Positions 18,867 through 29,309 of a stretch of 64,000 bases of DNA are shown in pieces. A program made the position numbers and the translations under genes. The stretch's first letter is position 1, and every line of letters starts with the position of its first letter. The notes beneath the pieces were generated by a model. It saw only the letters and a program-made list of their open reading frames with translations. It did no database searches and was not told the origin of the DNA. Source of the stretch: Rhodococcus sp. ARC_M5 (GTDB lineage: Bacteria; Actinomycetota; Actinomycetes; Mycobacteriales; Mycobacteriaceae); the NCBI RefSeq assembly GCF_022810405.1, contig NZ_JALGQE010000005.1:186001-250000 (forward strand), read 5' to 3'.

Positions 18867-19856
18867 TCAGTACAGGTAGGCCGCGGATTCCGAGGCGAAC
18901 AGCCGATTGCCGCTGCGTTTGGTGGCTCGCAACACCGACACCACCGAGATCGAATCGGCCAGTGCCGACCATTTCGTATGAGTTGTCATCTCGTGCAACG
19001 TAACTCGATCCGAGCAGGCGAAATTGATCAGTAGACCCTCGGAGCCGGCGACCGCCACGGCGTACCGCACCTCGGAATGCTCGAGCAGCAGGTCGACCAG
19101 GTTGTCGTGGTGCCGCGGTGCAACCTTCACCCACACCATCGCTTCCGCGGCGTACCCGAGCAACGCCGGTTCGACCACTACGCGCAGGCGGGACTTGTTC
19201 GTCTGCTCGAGTGTCTCCATACGACGTCGAACCGTGTTCACCGTGGTGCCCACCACGCGCGCGATCTCCGACGTGGGTGTGCGCGCGTCCTCGGCCAGCA
19301 CGCGCAGGATGCTGCGATGCAGCGACGAGATCTCCGGGCCGATTCGCCCGTCCGGCTGATAGCCCTCGTGGACGGGGGGAGTCAGGGCGGCCACCTGCCC
19401 GTGGTCGAGGATGCTCGGACGCCACTCCCGTACCGAACGATAGACACGGGTGATCGGATCGACTCGAATTCGCCGAATACCACTGACGCTCGGCAGATCG
19501 TCGAGCACGAGATCGGCCAGATGCGCGTCGTCGACCAGGATCTCCGCGATGCACTCCTCGTGTCCCGACGTGGCGTAGACGAACATCGTGTCGTCACGAC
19601 GGGCCAGCCCGACGGCCACTGCGCGGGCCATACCCACGTGGCAGCGCGCTCGAAGAACGACGGCACCGGTGGCACCGATGACTCCGACCACGCGAACACT
19701 GCCCGACTCCAGCAGTTCCCGCCCCCGTCGAGTCACCGTTCTCTCTGGCTCGCCGAGCGCGTCGGCGATGCTCGCCCACGGCGCCCTCGGGTTGACCTGC
19801 AGTGCCGCGGTGATCCGACAACTCAACGGATCCAACGCTTCTCGACTCTGCCTCAT
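18867..19856 (-). CDS. Lrp/AsnC family regulator with two winged-helix units
   Basis: A 329-residue regulator, about twice the usual Lrp length. It has an AsnC-type HTH at residues 10-60 (LSCRITAALQVNPRAPWASI), a first ligand-binding-like region, and a second HTH near 178-225 (LHRSILRVLAEDARTPTSEIARVVGTTVNTVRRRMETL) followed by a RAM-like C-terminal domain (VWVKVAPRHHDNLVDLL). Tandem Lrp proteins of this kind occur in actinobacteria next to amino-acid-related genes. It is convergent with AbgT, and the amidase-AbgT divergent region is its likely target. No effector can be named. Confidence 0.85.
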   Translation of the reverse strand: MRQSREALDPLSCRITAALQVNPRAPWASIADALGEPERTVTRRGRELLESGSVRVVGVIGATGAVVLRARCHVGMARAVAVGLARRDDTMFVYATSGHEECIAEILVDDAHLADLVLDDLPSVSGIRRIRVDPITRVYRSVREWRPSILDHGQVAALTPPVHEGYQPDGRIGPEISSLHRSILRVLAEDARTPTSEIARVVGTTVNTVRRRMETLEQTNKSRLRVVVEPALLGYAAEAMVWVKVAPRHHDNLVDLLLEHSEVRYAVAVAGSEGLLINFACSDRVTLHEMTTHTKWSALADSISVVSVLRATKRSGNRLFASESAAYLY

Positions 19857-19907
19857 CGACCGAACCTCCTGAAGTCGTCACTGGGCAGGGACGAGGCTGC
19901 GTCTACG

Positions 19908-20912
19908 TCAGAAGATCCCGCTGTACGCGTTGAGAGCGGGTTGACCGCCCAGGTGTGCGTAGAGCACATTCGATTCCTTGCCGATCTCACCCTGCTCGAC
20001 CAGGTCGATGAGGCCGGCCATGGACTTACCCTCGTAGACGGGGTCGATGATGACACCTTCGAGGCGACCCGTCATCTTGATGGCCTCGATGGTGGACTCG
20101 ACCGGAATGCCGTAGTAGTCACCGGCCCACCCTTCGAGGACGGTGATCTCGTCGTCGCGGAGTTCACGTCCCAGACCGATGAGCTCGGCGGTGTTCCGCG
20201 CTATCCGTTCCACCTGGTTGCGAGTTGCCTCGATCTTGGCCGACGCATCGATACCGAGGACACGGCGTGGCCGGTCCTGCCCCGCGAAGCCGGCGATCAT
20301 GCCCGCGTGCGTCGAACCGGTCACACTGCACACCACGATCGTGTCGAAGAAGACCCCGAGCTGCTCCTCCTGCTTCTGTACCTCGTACGCCCAGTTGGCG
20401 AAGCCTAGACCGCCGAGCTTGTGATCGGATCCGCCTGCCGGGATCGCGTACGGTGTGCCACCCGACCGCTCGACGTCCTCGATGGCCTTCTGCCAGCTGT
20501 CCTTGAACTCGATGCCGAAGCCCGACGGGTCGAGCCGTACGTCCGCACCCATGATCCGCGACAGCAGTATGTTGCCCACCTTGTCGTTGACGGAATCGGG
20601 CCAGTCCACCCACTTCTCCTGCACCAGAACCGCTTTCAGTCCCAATTTCGCAGCCACGGCAGCGACCTGCCGAGTGTGGTTCGACTGCACGCCGCCGATG
20701 GAAACGAGAGTGTCCGCACCCTTGGCCAATGCGTCGGGAACGATGTACTCCAACTTGCGTGTCTTGTTGCCGCCGTAAGCCAGTCCGGCGTTGACGTCTT
20801 CTCGTTTCGCCCAGATCTTCGCGCCGCCGAGGTGAGCGCTCAACCGTTCCATCGGGTGAATCGGGCTGGGGCCGAAAGTGAGTGGATAGCGGTCGAAATC
20901 GTCGATAGGCAC
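19908..20912 (-). CDS. acdS: 1-Aminocyclopropane-1-carboxylate (ACC) deaminase
   Basis: A 334-residue PLP enzyme that breaks ACC, the plant ethylene precursor, into 2-oxobutyrate and ammonia. Family features are [17 protein letters not shown], the PLP lysine in [12 protein letters not shown] (near residue 50), [15 protein letters not shown], and [13 protein letters not shown]. Length fits ACC deaminases (about 338); D-cysteine desulfhydrase is the main alternative. I chose GTG 20912 because GAGGAGA sits five bases before it, though an ATG frame extends 18 codons upstream through the promoter region. It is divergent from a GntR regulator. The trait fits a plant-associated Rhodococcus and provides nitrogen from plant ACC. 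Confidence 0.88.
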   Translation of the reverse strand: MPIDDFDRYPLTFGPSPIHPMERLSAHLGGAKIWAKREDVNAGLAYGGNKTRKLEYIVPDALAKGADTLVSIGGVQSNHTRQVAAVAAKLGLKAVLVQEKWVDWPDSVNDKVGNILLSRIMGADVRLDPSGFGIEFKDSWQKAIEDVERSGGTPYAIPAGGSDHKLGGLGFANWAYEVQKQEEQLGVFFDTIVVCSVTGSTHAGMIAGFAGQDRPRRVLGIDASAKIEATRNQVERIARNTAELIGLGRELRDDEITVLEGWAGDYYGIPVESTIEAIKMTGRLEGVIIDPVYEGKSMAGLIDLVEQGEIGKESNVLYAHLGGQPALNAYSGIF

Positions 20913-20938
20913 GGGAGTTCTCCTCGGGTCGGGGTCTG

Positions 20939-21003
20939 CGATATATTGCATCTTGCATGTCGCCATCTGTCAAGGCCGGACGGGGTGGGCTACGATATTT
21001 CGC
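20939..21003. promoter_or_regulatory. Divergent acdS/GntR control region
   Basis: Two similar elements, CGATATATTGCAT (from about 20939) and CGATATTTCGCAT (from about 20993), flank the space, and TTGCATCTTGCATG adds a near-palindrome. TACGAT seven bases before ATG 21004 is a leaderless-type -10 for the GntR gene. These repeats are the best candidates for GntR binding, by inspection only. Confidence 0.35.
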
Positions 21004-21684
21004 ATGCCGGTACCCGTCGAACTCGGAAAGCACAAGCGGTCACTGCTGCGCGAGAACGCCTACGTATCGATCCGAGACGCCATCGTCGACGGCACGTTCG
21101 CACCCGGCGAAAGACTGCGCGACTCGGAGTTGGAGCAGTGGCTCGGCGTGTCCCGCACCCCCATTCGCGATGCCATCGCTCGACTGGAGCTGGCCGGTCT
21201 GGTCCATACGCGGCCCGGCCGCTCGACTGTCGTCTCGACCATCGAACGCAAGGCGGTGTTGGACGTCCAGGCGGTGGCCGCAGCCATGCACGCGCTCGCG
21301 ATGCGCACCGCCGTACCGCTCATGGGCACCCCCGAGATCACCCGGATGCGCGACGCGAACAGGGAGTTCGCCGCCGCCTTCACCCGCGGCGATGTCGACG
21401 TGGCCCTGGCGAGCGACGACGCGTTCCACAACGTCGCCGTCGAGGCCGGCCAGAACCACGTGGTGGCGTCGGTGCTCGAGCAGGTCACACCCAGCCTGCG
21501 GCGGCTGGAGCGGCTACGGTTCGCCTCGCTCGTCGGTCGCGATTCGATCGCACAACACGAGAGAATCATCGAATTGTGCAGTGCCGGCGACGCCGACGGA
21601 GCCGCCCTTGCCGTGCAACAGAACTGGGAATCTCTCGCGCTCTTCGTCGACCAGGACGAGTCGGGAGCACAACCCAACGCCTAG
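21004..21684 (+). CDS. GntR family regulator (FCD-type)
   Basis: A 226-residue regulator with an N-terminal winged helix (AYVSIRDAIVDGTFAPGERL, EQWLGVSRTPIRDAIARLELAG) and a C-terminal all-helical FCD domain with metal-ligand-like residues (ASDDAFHNVAVEAGQNHV and HERIIELCSAGD). ATG 21004 was chosen because TACGAT ends seven bases before it; an ATG at 20953 would run through the promoter. Divergence from acdS suggests control of ACC deaminase, with ACC or a related amino acid as possible ligand. The 3' end overlaps kdpE by four bases, tail to tail. Confidence 0.87.
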   Translation: MPVPVELGKHKRSLLRENAYVSIRDAIVDGTFAPGERLRDSELEQWLGVSRTPIRDAIARLELAGLVHTRPGRSTVVSTIERKAVLDVQAVAAAMHALAMRTAVPLMGTPEITRMRDANREFAAAFTRGDVDVALASDDAFHNVAVEAGQNHVVASVLEQVTPSLRRLERLRFASLVGRDSIAQHERIIELCSAGDADGAALAVQQNWESLALFVDQDESGAQPNA

Positions 21685-22358
21685 CTCACGAATCTGTAGC
21701 CCATACCCGTTTCGGTGATGAGGTGCACCGGCGCGGCCGGGTCTCGTTCGAGCTTCTGACGCAGCTGACCGAGATAGATGCGCAGGTAATGTGTTTCGCG
21801 CTCGTGCCCGGGACCCCAGACGGTCCGCAGTATCTCTTTCTGCGACACCAACTTGCCCTCGTTGCGAACCAGCAATTCGAGAACGCCCCATTCGGTGCGA
21901 GTCAGATGCACGGTCGCACCATCTCGCACAACAGTTTTCGCAGCAAGATCCACGGTGAAGTCCGCGGTCTGCACAACCGGCTCGGCAACCGAGTGCGGTC
22001 CACGTCGCAAGGCGGCGCGCAACCGCGCCAACAACTCGTCCATACCGAACGGCTTGGTCACGAAGTCGTCGGCACCGGCATCGAGCGCCTCGACGGTATC
22101 GGCCGAGTCGGTACGCGCCGAGAGCACCAGGATCGGCACGTCGGTCCATCCACGCAGCCCCGCGATGACGTCGATTCCGTCGATGTCGGGCAGGCCGAGA
22201 TCGAGAATCACGATGTCGGGGTGGAAGTTCGCGGCCACCCGCAGCGCCTCCCCGCCACTAGCTGCGCTGACGACCTCGAACCCGCGGACGTTGAGATTGA
22301 TTCGAAGCGCGCGCACGATCTGCGGCTCGTCGTCGACGACAAGCGCCCGCACCTTCAC
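21681..22358 (-). CDS. kdpE: KdpE response regulator
   Basis: A 225-residue OmpR-type response regulator that activates the kdp potassium-uptake genes. The receiver has VVDDEP, phospho-acceptor Asp53 in VILDLGLPDIDG, and VTKPFGMDELLARLR; the winged helix has LTRTEWGVLELLVRNEGKLV and RIYLGQLRQKLE. It is the last gene of the minus-strand kdpFABCDE operon. Its start overlaps the kdpD stop by four bases, giving equal production of sensor and regulator. Confidence 0.97.
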   Translation of the reverse strand: MKVRALVVDDEPQIVRALRINLNVRGFEVVSAASGGEALRVAANFHPDIVILDLGLPDIDGIDVIAGLRGWTDVPILVLSARTDSADTVEALDAGADDFVTKPFGMDELLARLRAALRRGPHSVAEPVVQTADFTVDLAAKTVVRDGATVHLTRTEWGVLELLVRNEGKLVSQKEILRTVWGPGHERETHYLRIYLGQLRQKLERDPAAPVHLITETGMGYRFVS

Positions 22359-24808
22359 CTGATCGCCGCCTTCAACTCGACCGTCATCGTCAGCCCGCCG
22401 CCGACGGTGTTCGATGCCGTGACGGTACCGCCCATCGCCCGCACGAACCCGCGCACCACCGACAGCCCGAGCCCGACGCCCACGGAGTTGTCACGATCCC
22501 CGAGTCGTTGGAACGCGTCGAACATGGTCACCTCGGCACCTTCGGCGATACCGGGACCGTGGTCGGCGACGGAGATCGTCGCCCGGTCGCCGTGTGTCGC
22601 GGCACTGACGGTGATGTCGCCGACGGGGGCATAGCGGGCGCTGTTGTTCACCAGGTTGGCCAGCACACGCTCGAGCAGGCCCGGGTCGGCCACTACCTCG
22701 ACGTCACCCACCTCGACTCGGACCCGATCCTCGGCTCCGACCAAGGCACCGACCAGAACGTCGTCGATGAAGACCGGGCGCAGACTCGGTTGCACCACAC
22801 CGGCTTGCAATCGCGACGAGTCGAGCAAGTTGCTCACCAGAGCCGTCAGTTGATCGGCCGATTCGTCGATGGTGGCCAGCAATTCGTCGGTGTCCTCGGG
22901 CGAGAACTGGACGTCGGTGCTGCGCAGAGACGAGGACGCCGCCTTGACTGCAGAGAGCGGCGTCCGCAGATCGTGGCTGACGGCCGAGAGCAATGCTCGA
23001 CGCAATGCATCGGCCTCGGCAAGCGCACTGGCGCGGCTGGCTTCCTCGGCGAGACGGCCCTGCCGAACCATGCCGGCGGCCTGGTTGGCCACGGCCGCGA
23101 GCACTCGTCGATCGTGCGCTCGAGTTCGGTCGCCGGCGAGAAGCAGCGTGAACTCACCGGTGCCGATCTCGGTGTCGGCACTGTCCTTGTCCGTGGGGGC
23201 ACCGGCCCCCGTGGTGCCGACGATCGTCGCGGACTCGTTGTCCCACAGCGACACCCCGTCCTGACTGTAGGTTTCGCGGGCACGTTCGAGCAGCGCCGGC
23301 AGATCGGCTCCCCGAAGGACGGATCCGGCGAACAGAGTCAGCAACTCGGCCTCCTGTGAGGCGCGTCGAGCTTGTCGCGTTCTCCGCGCGGCGGCGTCCA
23401 CCAAGGCAGCGACTGCGACGGCCATGAGCAGCAGGACAACGGCGACGACAAAATTCTCCGGCTCTGCGATCGTGAGGCTGTACAAAGGCGCGGTGAAGAA
23501 GTAGTTCAGCAGGAACCCGGCGATCAGCGCCGACAGTGCAGCAGGCGCAACGCCTCCCAACAGTGCGACACACAGAACGACCATGAAGAACAATGCGCTT
23601 TCCCCGCTCGGACCGAAGTTCGGCCCGACGAGGTTCAGCACCGCCGCTGCCACACACGGGACGACAACCGCGGCGATCCACGCGAGAATCCGGCGTCGGC
23701 CTGCGTCGACCTGCAGTCGCCAGCGCCGCGCCCGCTCGTCGTGAGTGACCATGTGTACGTCGATCTTTCCGGAATTCTGCACCACCGCGGCACCGATGCC
23801 CTCGTCCAGAATCCGCGCGACCCGAGACCGTCTCGACGTACCGATCACCAACTGAGTCGCATTCACCCCGCGAGCGAAGTCGAGCAACGTCGTCGGGACG
23901 TCGTCACCGACCACACTGTGCACACTGGCACCGAGCCCCGCGGCGAGCTTGCGCACCGAACCCATCTGCGGTGCCGAGACGCCCATCAGTCCGTCCCCGC
24001 GAACGATGTGCAGCACCATCAACTCTGCGCTGGACTTGGAGGCGATGCGGCTCGCGCGACGCAGCAGAGTGTCCGATTCCGGGCCACCGGTCACCGCGAC
24101 GACCACCCGCTCACGCGCCTCCCAGGTGTCGGTGATCCGATTCTCGCTGCGGTACTTCACCAGTGCCGCATCGACCTGATCGGCGATCCACAGCAACGCC
24201 AACTCACGCAGCGCAGTGAGATTGCCTCGGCGGAAGTAGTTGCTCAGTGCTGCGTCCACCTTCTCGGGGGCGTAGACGTTCCCGTGCCGCAATCTACTGC
24301 GCAGCGCCTCAGGGGTGATGTCGACCAACTCGACCTGGTCGGCACCGCGAACCACGCTGTCCGGTACGGTCTCTCGCTGCGGCACCCCGGTGATCTGCTG
24401 CACCACGTCGTTCAACGATTCCAGATGTTGCACATTGAGCGTCGAAATCACACTGATGCCTGCGTTCAACAGGTCCTCGACGTCCTCCCACCGCTTACCG
24501 TGCACGCCTCCCGGTGTATTGGTGTGTGCCAGTTCGTCGACGAGGACAACCTGGGGCCGCCGCGCCAGCACGGCCTCCAGATCGAGCTCCTCCGACTGCG
24601 ATCCGCGGTACTCGACGAGGCGGGGCGGTACCACCTCGATCCCGTCGAGCGCGGCGATCGTCCGTTCTCGGCCGTGCGTCTCGACCAGGGCAGCAACCAC
24701 ATCGCAGCCCCTGTCCTGACGCCGGTGCGCCTCACCGAGCATCGCAAAGGTCTTGCCGACTCCCGGCGCAGCGCCCAGATAGATGCGCAGTTCACCTCGA
24801 TCCGGCAC
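22355..24808 (-). CDS. kdpD: KdpD sensor histidine kinase
   Basis: An 817-residue membrane sensor for potassium limitation. Residues 1-210 form the KdpD N-terminal domain with Walker A IYLGAAPGVGKTFAML and Walker B VVLVDELAHTN. A universal-stress-protein-like domain follows (VVVAVTGGPESDTLLRRA), then four short transmembrane helices near 370-470 and a GAF-like stretch. The kinase core has SHDLRTPLSAVKAASSSL, NNSARYAP and DHGPGIAEGAE. Its length is slightly below the E. coli protein (about 890). The start is GTG 24808 with AGGAG about seven bases before it. Confidence 0.96.
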   Translation of the reverse strand: MPDRGELRIYLGAAPGVGKTFAMLGEAHRRQDRGCDVVAALVETHGRERTIAALDGIEVVPPRLVEYRGSQSEELDLEAVLARRPQVVLVDELAHTNTPGGVHGKRWEDVEDLLNAGISVISTLNVQHLESLNDVVQQITGVPQRETVPDSVVRGADQVELVDITPEALRSRLRHGNVYAPEKVDAALSNYFRRGNLTALRELALLWIADQVDAALVKYRSENRITDTWEARERVVVAVTGGPESDTLLRRASRIASKSSAELMVLHIVRGDGLMGVSAPQMGSVRKLAAGLGASVHSVVGDDVPTTLLDFARGVNATQLVIGTSRRSRVARILDEGIGAAVVQNSGKIDVHMVTHDERARRWRLQVDAGRRRILAWIAAVVVPCVAAAVLNLVGPNFGPSGESALFFMVVLCVALLGGVAPAALSALIAGFLLNYFFTAPLYSLTIAEPENFVVAVVLLLMAVAVAALVDAAARRTRQARRASQEAELLTLFAGSVLRGADLPALLERARETYSQDGVSLWDNESATIVGTTGAGAPTDKDSADTEIGTGEFTLLLAGDRTRAHDRRVLAAVANQAAGMVRQGRLAEEASRASALAEADALRRALLSAVSHDLRTPLSAVKAASSSLRSTDVQFSPEDTDELLATIDESADQLTALVSNLLDSSRLQAGVVQPSLRPVFIDDVLVGALVGAEDRVRVEVGDVEVVADPGLLERVLANLVNNSARYAPVGDITVSAATHGDRATISVADHGPGIAEGAEVTMFDAFQRLGDRDNSVGVGLGLSVVRGFVRAMGGTVTASNTVGGGLTMTVELKAAIR

Positions 24809-24823
24809 GACACTTCTCCTGTC

Positions 24824-25453
24824 TCAGCTGCAGGGGCTGGTCAAGCCCAGCGCCACATTGAGCTCCGGCACGTTGACCGCCTTCGCCCCGAGCACACCGT
24901 ACTGCGGTCCAGCGGTGTACTCGGCGACCAGAGCCTCGACGTCGCCGACACTCATACCGTTGACCTCGGCCACCCTCGGTACCTGCACCGCGGCGTACTC
25001 CGGACTGATCGCGGGGTCGACGCCCGAACCGGAGCCGGTGACCGCGTCCGGGGGAACCGCGGCGGGGTCGACGCCTTCGCGCTCGGCGATCGCAGCGCGA
25101 CGCTGCTCGACGAACGACGCGAGAATCTCACTCGACGGCCCCTGGTTGGTCGGCAGCGCCGCGGCGGGATCTCCGGGAGCGAAGGCATCGTTCTCGGACA
25201 CCGATCCCGTCACGCGGGTGTGGAAGTACGGATCGGGCTCTCCCGGCGCGACCTGCGGGTCGACGCCGATCAACGAGCTTCCGACGACGCAGCCCTGCGA
25301 GTCACGCAGCGGCGAACCCTCGGCGGAGTCGGTTCCGATTCGACTGATGCCCCAGACCACGGCCGGGTAGCCGATGCCCAGAATCACCGTCAGCGCCAAC
25401 AACACTGCGAACCCGGCCACCAGCTGGCGAAGAAAACCCTGTACGAAACGCAT
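24824..25453 (-). CDS. kdpC: KdpC, potassium ATPase subunit
   Basis: A 209-residue subunit with a single N-terminal membrane helix (LVAGFAVLLALTVILGIGYP) and an extracytoplasmic domain with GSSLIGVDPQVAPGEPDPYFHTR and VTGSGSGVDPAISPEYAAVQ, both characteristic of KdpC. It stabilises the KdpA-KdpB assembly. It starts two bases after the kdpB stop; kdpD follows after 15 bases. Confidence 0.96.
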   Translation of the reverse strand: MRFVQGFLRQLVAGFAVLLALTVILGIGYPAVVWGISRIGTDSAEGSPLRDSQGCVVGSSLIGVDPQVAPGEPDPYFHTRVTGSVSENDAFAPGDPAAALPTNQGPSSEILASFVEQRRAAIAEREGVDPAAVPPDAVTGSGSGVDPAISPEYAAVQVPRVAEVNGMSVGDVEALVAEYTAGPQYGVLGAKAVNVPELNVALGLTSPCS

Positions 25454-25455
25454 GA

Positions 25456-27468
25456 TCAGCCTATCCCTGGAATGTGTCGAACGAGGAGGTCGATGAGCCA
25501 GATGCCGACGAACGGGCTGATGACACCACCGACGCCGTACACCAGCAGGTTGCGGCGCAGCAACGCAGCCGCCGATGCCGGGGTGTAGCGAACACCTTTG
25601 AGCGCCAGCGGGATCAGTGCCACGATAACCAGCGCATTGAAGATCACCGCCGACAGGATCGCCGATTCCGGTGTCGCCAAATGCATGATGTTGAGCCCAC
25701 CCAGCTGCGGATAGACGGTGGAGAACATCGCCGGAAGAATCGCGAAGTACTTCGCCAGGTCGTTCGCCAGCGAGAACGTCGTCAATGCTCCGCGGGTGAT
25801 GAGCAACTGCTTGCCGATCTCGACGATCTCGATCAGCTTGGTGGGATCGGAATCGAGGTCGACCATGTTGCCGGCTTCCTTGGCCGCCGAGGTGCCGGTG
25901 TTCATCGCGACACCGACGTCGGCCTGCGCGAGAGCCGGGGCGTCGTTGGTGCCGTCACCGGTCATCGCGACCAGCCTCCCGCCCTCCTGCTCTCGCCGGA
26001 TGAGCGTGAGCTTGTCCTCGGGGGTTGCCTCGGCCAGATAGTCGTCCACTCCGGCCTCGGCGGCGATCGCCTTGGCGGTGAGCGGGTTGTCGCCGGTCAC
26101 CATGACCGTCCGAATTCCCATGGCGCGCAGCTGCGCGAAGCGCTCGGCAATGCCCGGCTTGACCACATCGGAGAGCTCGACGACTCCGAGAGCGCGGGCA
26201 GCAGAACCGGTTTCGCGGACCGCAACCACCAGCGGCGTGCCGCCGTTCTGCGCGATGTCGTGCACGGTGGCGTCCAGATCGGCCGTGCCGCCGCCCTCAC
26301 GAATCCAGCTGTACACCGAATCTGCTGCACCCTTGCGGATCTCCATGCCCGGCAGGTCCAGCCCGCTCATCCGAGTCTGCGCCGTGAACGCCACGAACTC
26401 GCCGCGCTCGGATTCGCCCTCGGTCGTTGCGGATTCGAAGTCACGCTCGACCAGTTCGACGATGCTGCGTCCCTCGGGGGTGCCGTCGGCGAGCGAGGAC
26501 AGGCGGGCTGCCCGCGCCAGTTCGACCGCGTCGATGCCCGTCGCCGGGTGTAGCCCGGTGGCGCGGCGATTGCCGAAGGTGATGGTTCCGGTCTTGTCCA
26601 TCAGCAACGTGTCGATGTCACCTGCCGCTTCCACCGCACGCCCGGACATCGCGAGAACGTTGCGCTGCACCAGCCGGTCCATGCCCGCGATACCGATGGC
26701 CGAGAGCAGTGCGCCGATGGTGGTGGGGATCAAGCAGACCAGCAGCGCGATCAACTGGATCGGATCCTGTTGCCGGCCCGCATAGTTCGACATCGGACCG
26801 ATGGCGACCACCGCGAAGAGGAACACGATCGTCAGGGACGCGAGCAGGATGTTCAGGGCGATCTCGTTCGGTGTCTTCTGCCGAGCTGCACCCTCGACGA
26901 GCGCGATCATTCGGTCCACGAACGTCTCACCCTGCGCCGCAGTGATTTTCACGACGATCTCGTCGGAGAGCACGATGGTGCCTCCGGTGACCGCGGACCG
27001 GTCACCCCCCGACTCTCGGACCACCGGTGCAGATTCACCCGTGATGGCCGATTCGTCGACGCTGGCAATGCCCTCGATGACGTCACCGTCGCCGGGGATG
27101 ACCTCACCGGCCGACACGACCACCTCGTCACCGACCTTCAACTCCGCACCGGCCACTTCGGTGACGACGAACTCCGCACCGGAGGCAGTGCGTCGTCGAG
27201 CAACGCTGTCCTGCTTCACTTTCCGCAGGCTCGCGGCCTGCGCCTTGCCGCGCCCCTCGGCGACGGACTCGGCCAGGTTGGCGAAGAGCACAGTGAACCA
27301 GAGCCAACCGGTCACGAACCACGCGAACACGGACGGAGCGGCGATCGACAGCACAGTGGTGACGATGGAGCCGAGAAAGACGACGAACATGACGGGGTTA
27401 CGAGCCAGGTGGCGCGGATCGAGTTTTCGGAATGCGCCTGGAAGCGCGGTTGCGAGAGAGAGTTTCAT
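25456..27468 (-). CDS. kdpB: KdpB, potassium-transporting P-type ATPase
   Basis: A 670-residue P-type ATPase that powers KdpFABC. Motifs seen are ITGESAPV, the phosphorylation site [26 protein letters not shown] and [20 protein letters not shown]. There are about seven membrane helices. The open frame extends far upstream inside kdpA, but ATG 27468 overlaps the kdpA stop (ATGA) and gives the family N-terminus [20 protein letters not shown]. The length is close to E. coli KdpB (682). Confidence 0.97.
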   Translation of the reverse strand: MKLSLATALPGAFRKLDPRHLARNPVMFVVFLGSIVTTVLSIAAPSVFAWFVTGWLWFTVLFANLAESVAEGRGKAQAASLRKVKQDSVARRRTASGAEFVVTEVAGAELKVGDEVVVSAGEVIPGDGDVIEGIASVDESAITGESAPVVRESGGDRSAVTGGTIVLSDEIVVKITAAQGETFVDRMIALVEGAARQKTPNEIALNILLASLTIVFLFAVVAIGPMSNYAGRQQDPIQLIALLVCLIPTTIGALLSAIGIAGMDRLVQRNVLAMSGRAVEAAGDIDTLLMDKTGTITFGNRRATGLHPATGIDAVELARAARLSSLADGTPEGRSIVELVERDFESATTEGESERGEFVAFTAQTRMSGLDLPGMEIRKGAADSVYSWIREGGGTADLDATVHDIAQNGGTPLVVAVRETGSAARALGVVELSDVVKPGIAERFAQLRAMGIRTVMVTGDNPLTAKAIAAEAGVDDYLAEATPEDKLTLIRREQEGGRLVAMTGDGTNDAPALAQADVGVAMNTGTSAAKEAGNMVDLDSDPTKLIEIVEIGKQLLITRGALTTFSLANDLAKYFAILPAMFSTVYPQLGGLNIMHLATPESAILSAVIFNALVIVALIPLALKGVRYTPASAAALLRRNLLVYGVGGVISPFVGIWLIDLLVRHIPGIG

Positions 27469-29129
27469 TGCATGGCCTCTGCTATGGGTCCGAGAGCAAG
27501 TGCGGGGAAGAAGGTGAGGGCCGCGACCAGAACGGCAGTGCCGATGAGCAACGTGCCGAACAGCGGCCCGTCGGTCGGGAGGGTTCCGGCGCTGGGTGCG
27601 CTGCGTTTGGTCGTCGCCAGCGAGCCGGCCAGCGCCAGCACCAAGACGATCGGCAGAAAACGGCCGAGCAGCATCGCGACACCGAGCGATATCTGGAACC
27701 AGTCGCTGGTCACCGTCAGTCCGCCGAAGGCACTGCCGTTGTTGTTGGATGCCGAGGCGTAGGCGTAGAGCACCTCGGTGAAGCCGTGGATGCCGGGATT
27801 GCCCTGATAGCCGGTCGTCGATTCGAGCAGCACTGTGATGGACGTGCCGACGAGAACGAGGATCGGCATCACCAGTACCGACAGCGCGGCCATCGTGATG
27901 GCGCGTCGACCCAACTTCTTGCCGAGAAATTCCGGAGTTCGGCCGACGAGGAGTCCCCCGACGAAGACGGCGATCACGGCCAACACCAGCAATCCGTACA
28001 GGCCGGTTCCGACGCCGCCTGGTGCGATCTCCCCGAACAGCATGTTCAGCAGTACTGTCCCGCCACCGAGCGCAGGCATGCTGTCGTGCGCTGAATTGAC
28101 TGCACCGGTGGACGTTCCGGTGGTCGACACGGCGAACAAAGCCGACGCCGGGATACCGAAGCGGACTTCCTTGCCTTCCATCATTGCGCCCGCCGCGGTT
28201 GCGGCAACGCCGCGGGTACCGGACTCGGCGAACAGCGTCACTGCCAACATCGTGGCCCACAGCGTGGCCATCACCGCCAGCACCGTCAGGCCCTGCTTGC
28301 GGTTGCCGACCATGGTGCCGAAGGTGCGGGTGAGGGCCACCGGAATCAGCAGCAGCGAGATGATCTCGACGATGTTCGACAGCGGCGTCGGGTTCTCGAA
28401 CGGATGCGCGGAATTGGCTCCGAGAATGCCGCCGCCGTTGGTGCCGATCTCCTTGATCGCTTCCTGAGAGGCAACGGGCGCAAGCGCATTGGTCACCGCC
28501 TGCCCGTCCAGGCCGGTGGAAGCGAAGCCCGTCGAAAACGACATCACCACGCCCTGGGTGAGCAGAATTACCGCCACCAGCAGCGACAGCGGCAACAGAA
28601 TTCGTAGCGTTCCGCGGATCAGATCCACCCAGAAGTTCCCCAGTTCACCGCCGGTGGAAAACCGGACGAACCCTCTGACGACGGCGATCGCCACTGCGAT
28701 ACCGACTGCAGCAGAAACGAAGTTCTGCACCGCCAAACCCAGCGGCTGCGTCAGGTTCGACATGGTGGTCTCGGGCGTGTACGACTGCCAGTTGGTGTTG
28801 GTGACGAACGACGCCGCGGTGTTGAACGCCATCGCCGGGCTGACACCGGACAGGCCACCGTTGAGCGGCAACACGCCTTGGATGCGCTGCAGCAGAAAGA
28901 GAAACACCACGCTGACGACCGAGAACCCGACGACGCTGGTGGAGTATCCGACCCAGGTCTGTTCGGATTCCGGATCGACTCTCGCGATGCGGTACAGAAC
29001 TCGTTCGACACTCGAATCCCGAGTGCGCGTGTAGACACGGGCCATGTAGTCGCCGAGAGGCACATAGGCAGCCGCGAGCACGACTACCACCACGCCGATC
29101 TGGAGACCGGCAAGCAGAGCAGGATTCAT
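27465..29129 (-). CDS. kdpA: KdpA, potassium channel-like subunit
   Basis: A 554-residue membrane protein of the high-affinity potassium pump. Its selectivity-filter-like segments are visible as [55 protein letters not shown] and [13 protein letters not shown]. About ten helices are present. It begins seven bases after the kdpF stop and overlaps kdpB by four bases. Confidence 0.97.
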   Translation of the reverse strand: MNPALLAGLQIGVVVVVLAAAYVPLGDYMARVYTRTRDSSVERVLYRIARVDPESEQTWVGYSTSVVGFSVVSVVFLFLLQRIQGVLPLNGGLSGVSPAMAFNTAASFVTNTNWQSYTPETTMSNLTQPLGLAVQNFVSAAVGIAVAIAVVRGFVRFSTGGELGNFWVDLIRGTLRILLPLSLLVAVILLTQGVVMSFSTGFASTGLDGQAVTNALAPVASQEAIKEIGTNGGGILGANSAHPFENPTPLSNIVEIISLLLIPVALTRTFGTMVGNRKQGLTVLAVMATLWATMLAVTLFAESGTRGVAATAAGAMMEGKEVRFGIPASALFAVSTTGTSTGAVNSAHDSMPALGGGTVLLNMLFGEIAPGGVGTGLYGLLVLAVIAVFVGGLLVGRTPEFLGKKLGRRAITMAALSVLVMPILVLVGTSITVLLESTTGYQGNPGIHGFTEVLYAYASASNNNGSAFGGLTVTSDWFQISLGVAMLLGRFLPIVLVLALAGSLATTKRSAPSAGTLPTDGPLFGTLLIGTAVLVAALTFFPALALGPIAEAMQ

Positions 29130-29136
29130 GGCGGCG

Positions 29137-29220
29137 TCAGAACCTCTCCGGGTCGAGGAGAGCGACGAACAGGTACACCGCGACGAACGCGGCCACCGCG
29201 AGACAGAGCAATTCGGTCAT
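29137..29220 (-). CDS. kdpF: KdpF, small stabilising subunit
   Basis: A 27-residue single-helix peptide, MTELLCLAVAAFVAVYLF continuing to LLDPERF. Size, hydrophobic core, C-terminal P-E-R-F and position directly before kdpA match KdpF, which stabilises the KdpABC complex. It is the first gene of the operon and is short enough to be missed by standard length cut-offs. Confidence 0.9.
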   Translation of the reverse strand: MTELLCLAVAAFVAVYLFVALLDPERF

Positions 29221-29256
29221 TGCTCGATCCTGGATCCCGCTACCGACCGGAGCCGG

Positions 29257-29277
29257 TTTCCTTACGCTTTCTTACGC
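29257..29277 (-). promoter_or_regulatory. Candidate KdpE binding site before kdpF
   Basis: TTTCCTTACGC (29257-29267) and TTTCTTACGC (29268-29277) are tandem direct repeats one helical turn apart, 37 bases upstream of kdpF. OmpR-type regulators such as KdpE bind tandem repeats with this spacing. A third TTACGC lies nearby at about 29306 with a different context. Assignment is inferred from place and layout. Confidence 0.55.
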
Positions 29278-29309
29278 CGCCGACCAGCGGTTATGACGCA
29301 ATATTTACG

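Noticed and set aside
20421..22634. Open frame of 737 codons on the plus strand
   Set aside because: It lies opposite acdS and kdpE/kdpD, which have unmistakable family motifs; the translation is Arg/Gly/His-rich low-complexity text typical of antisense frames in GC-rich DNA.
23372..25588. Open frame of 738 codons on the plus strand
   Set aside because: Antisense to kdpD, kdpC and kdpB. No family motif and skewed composition.
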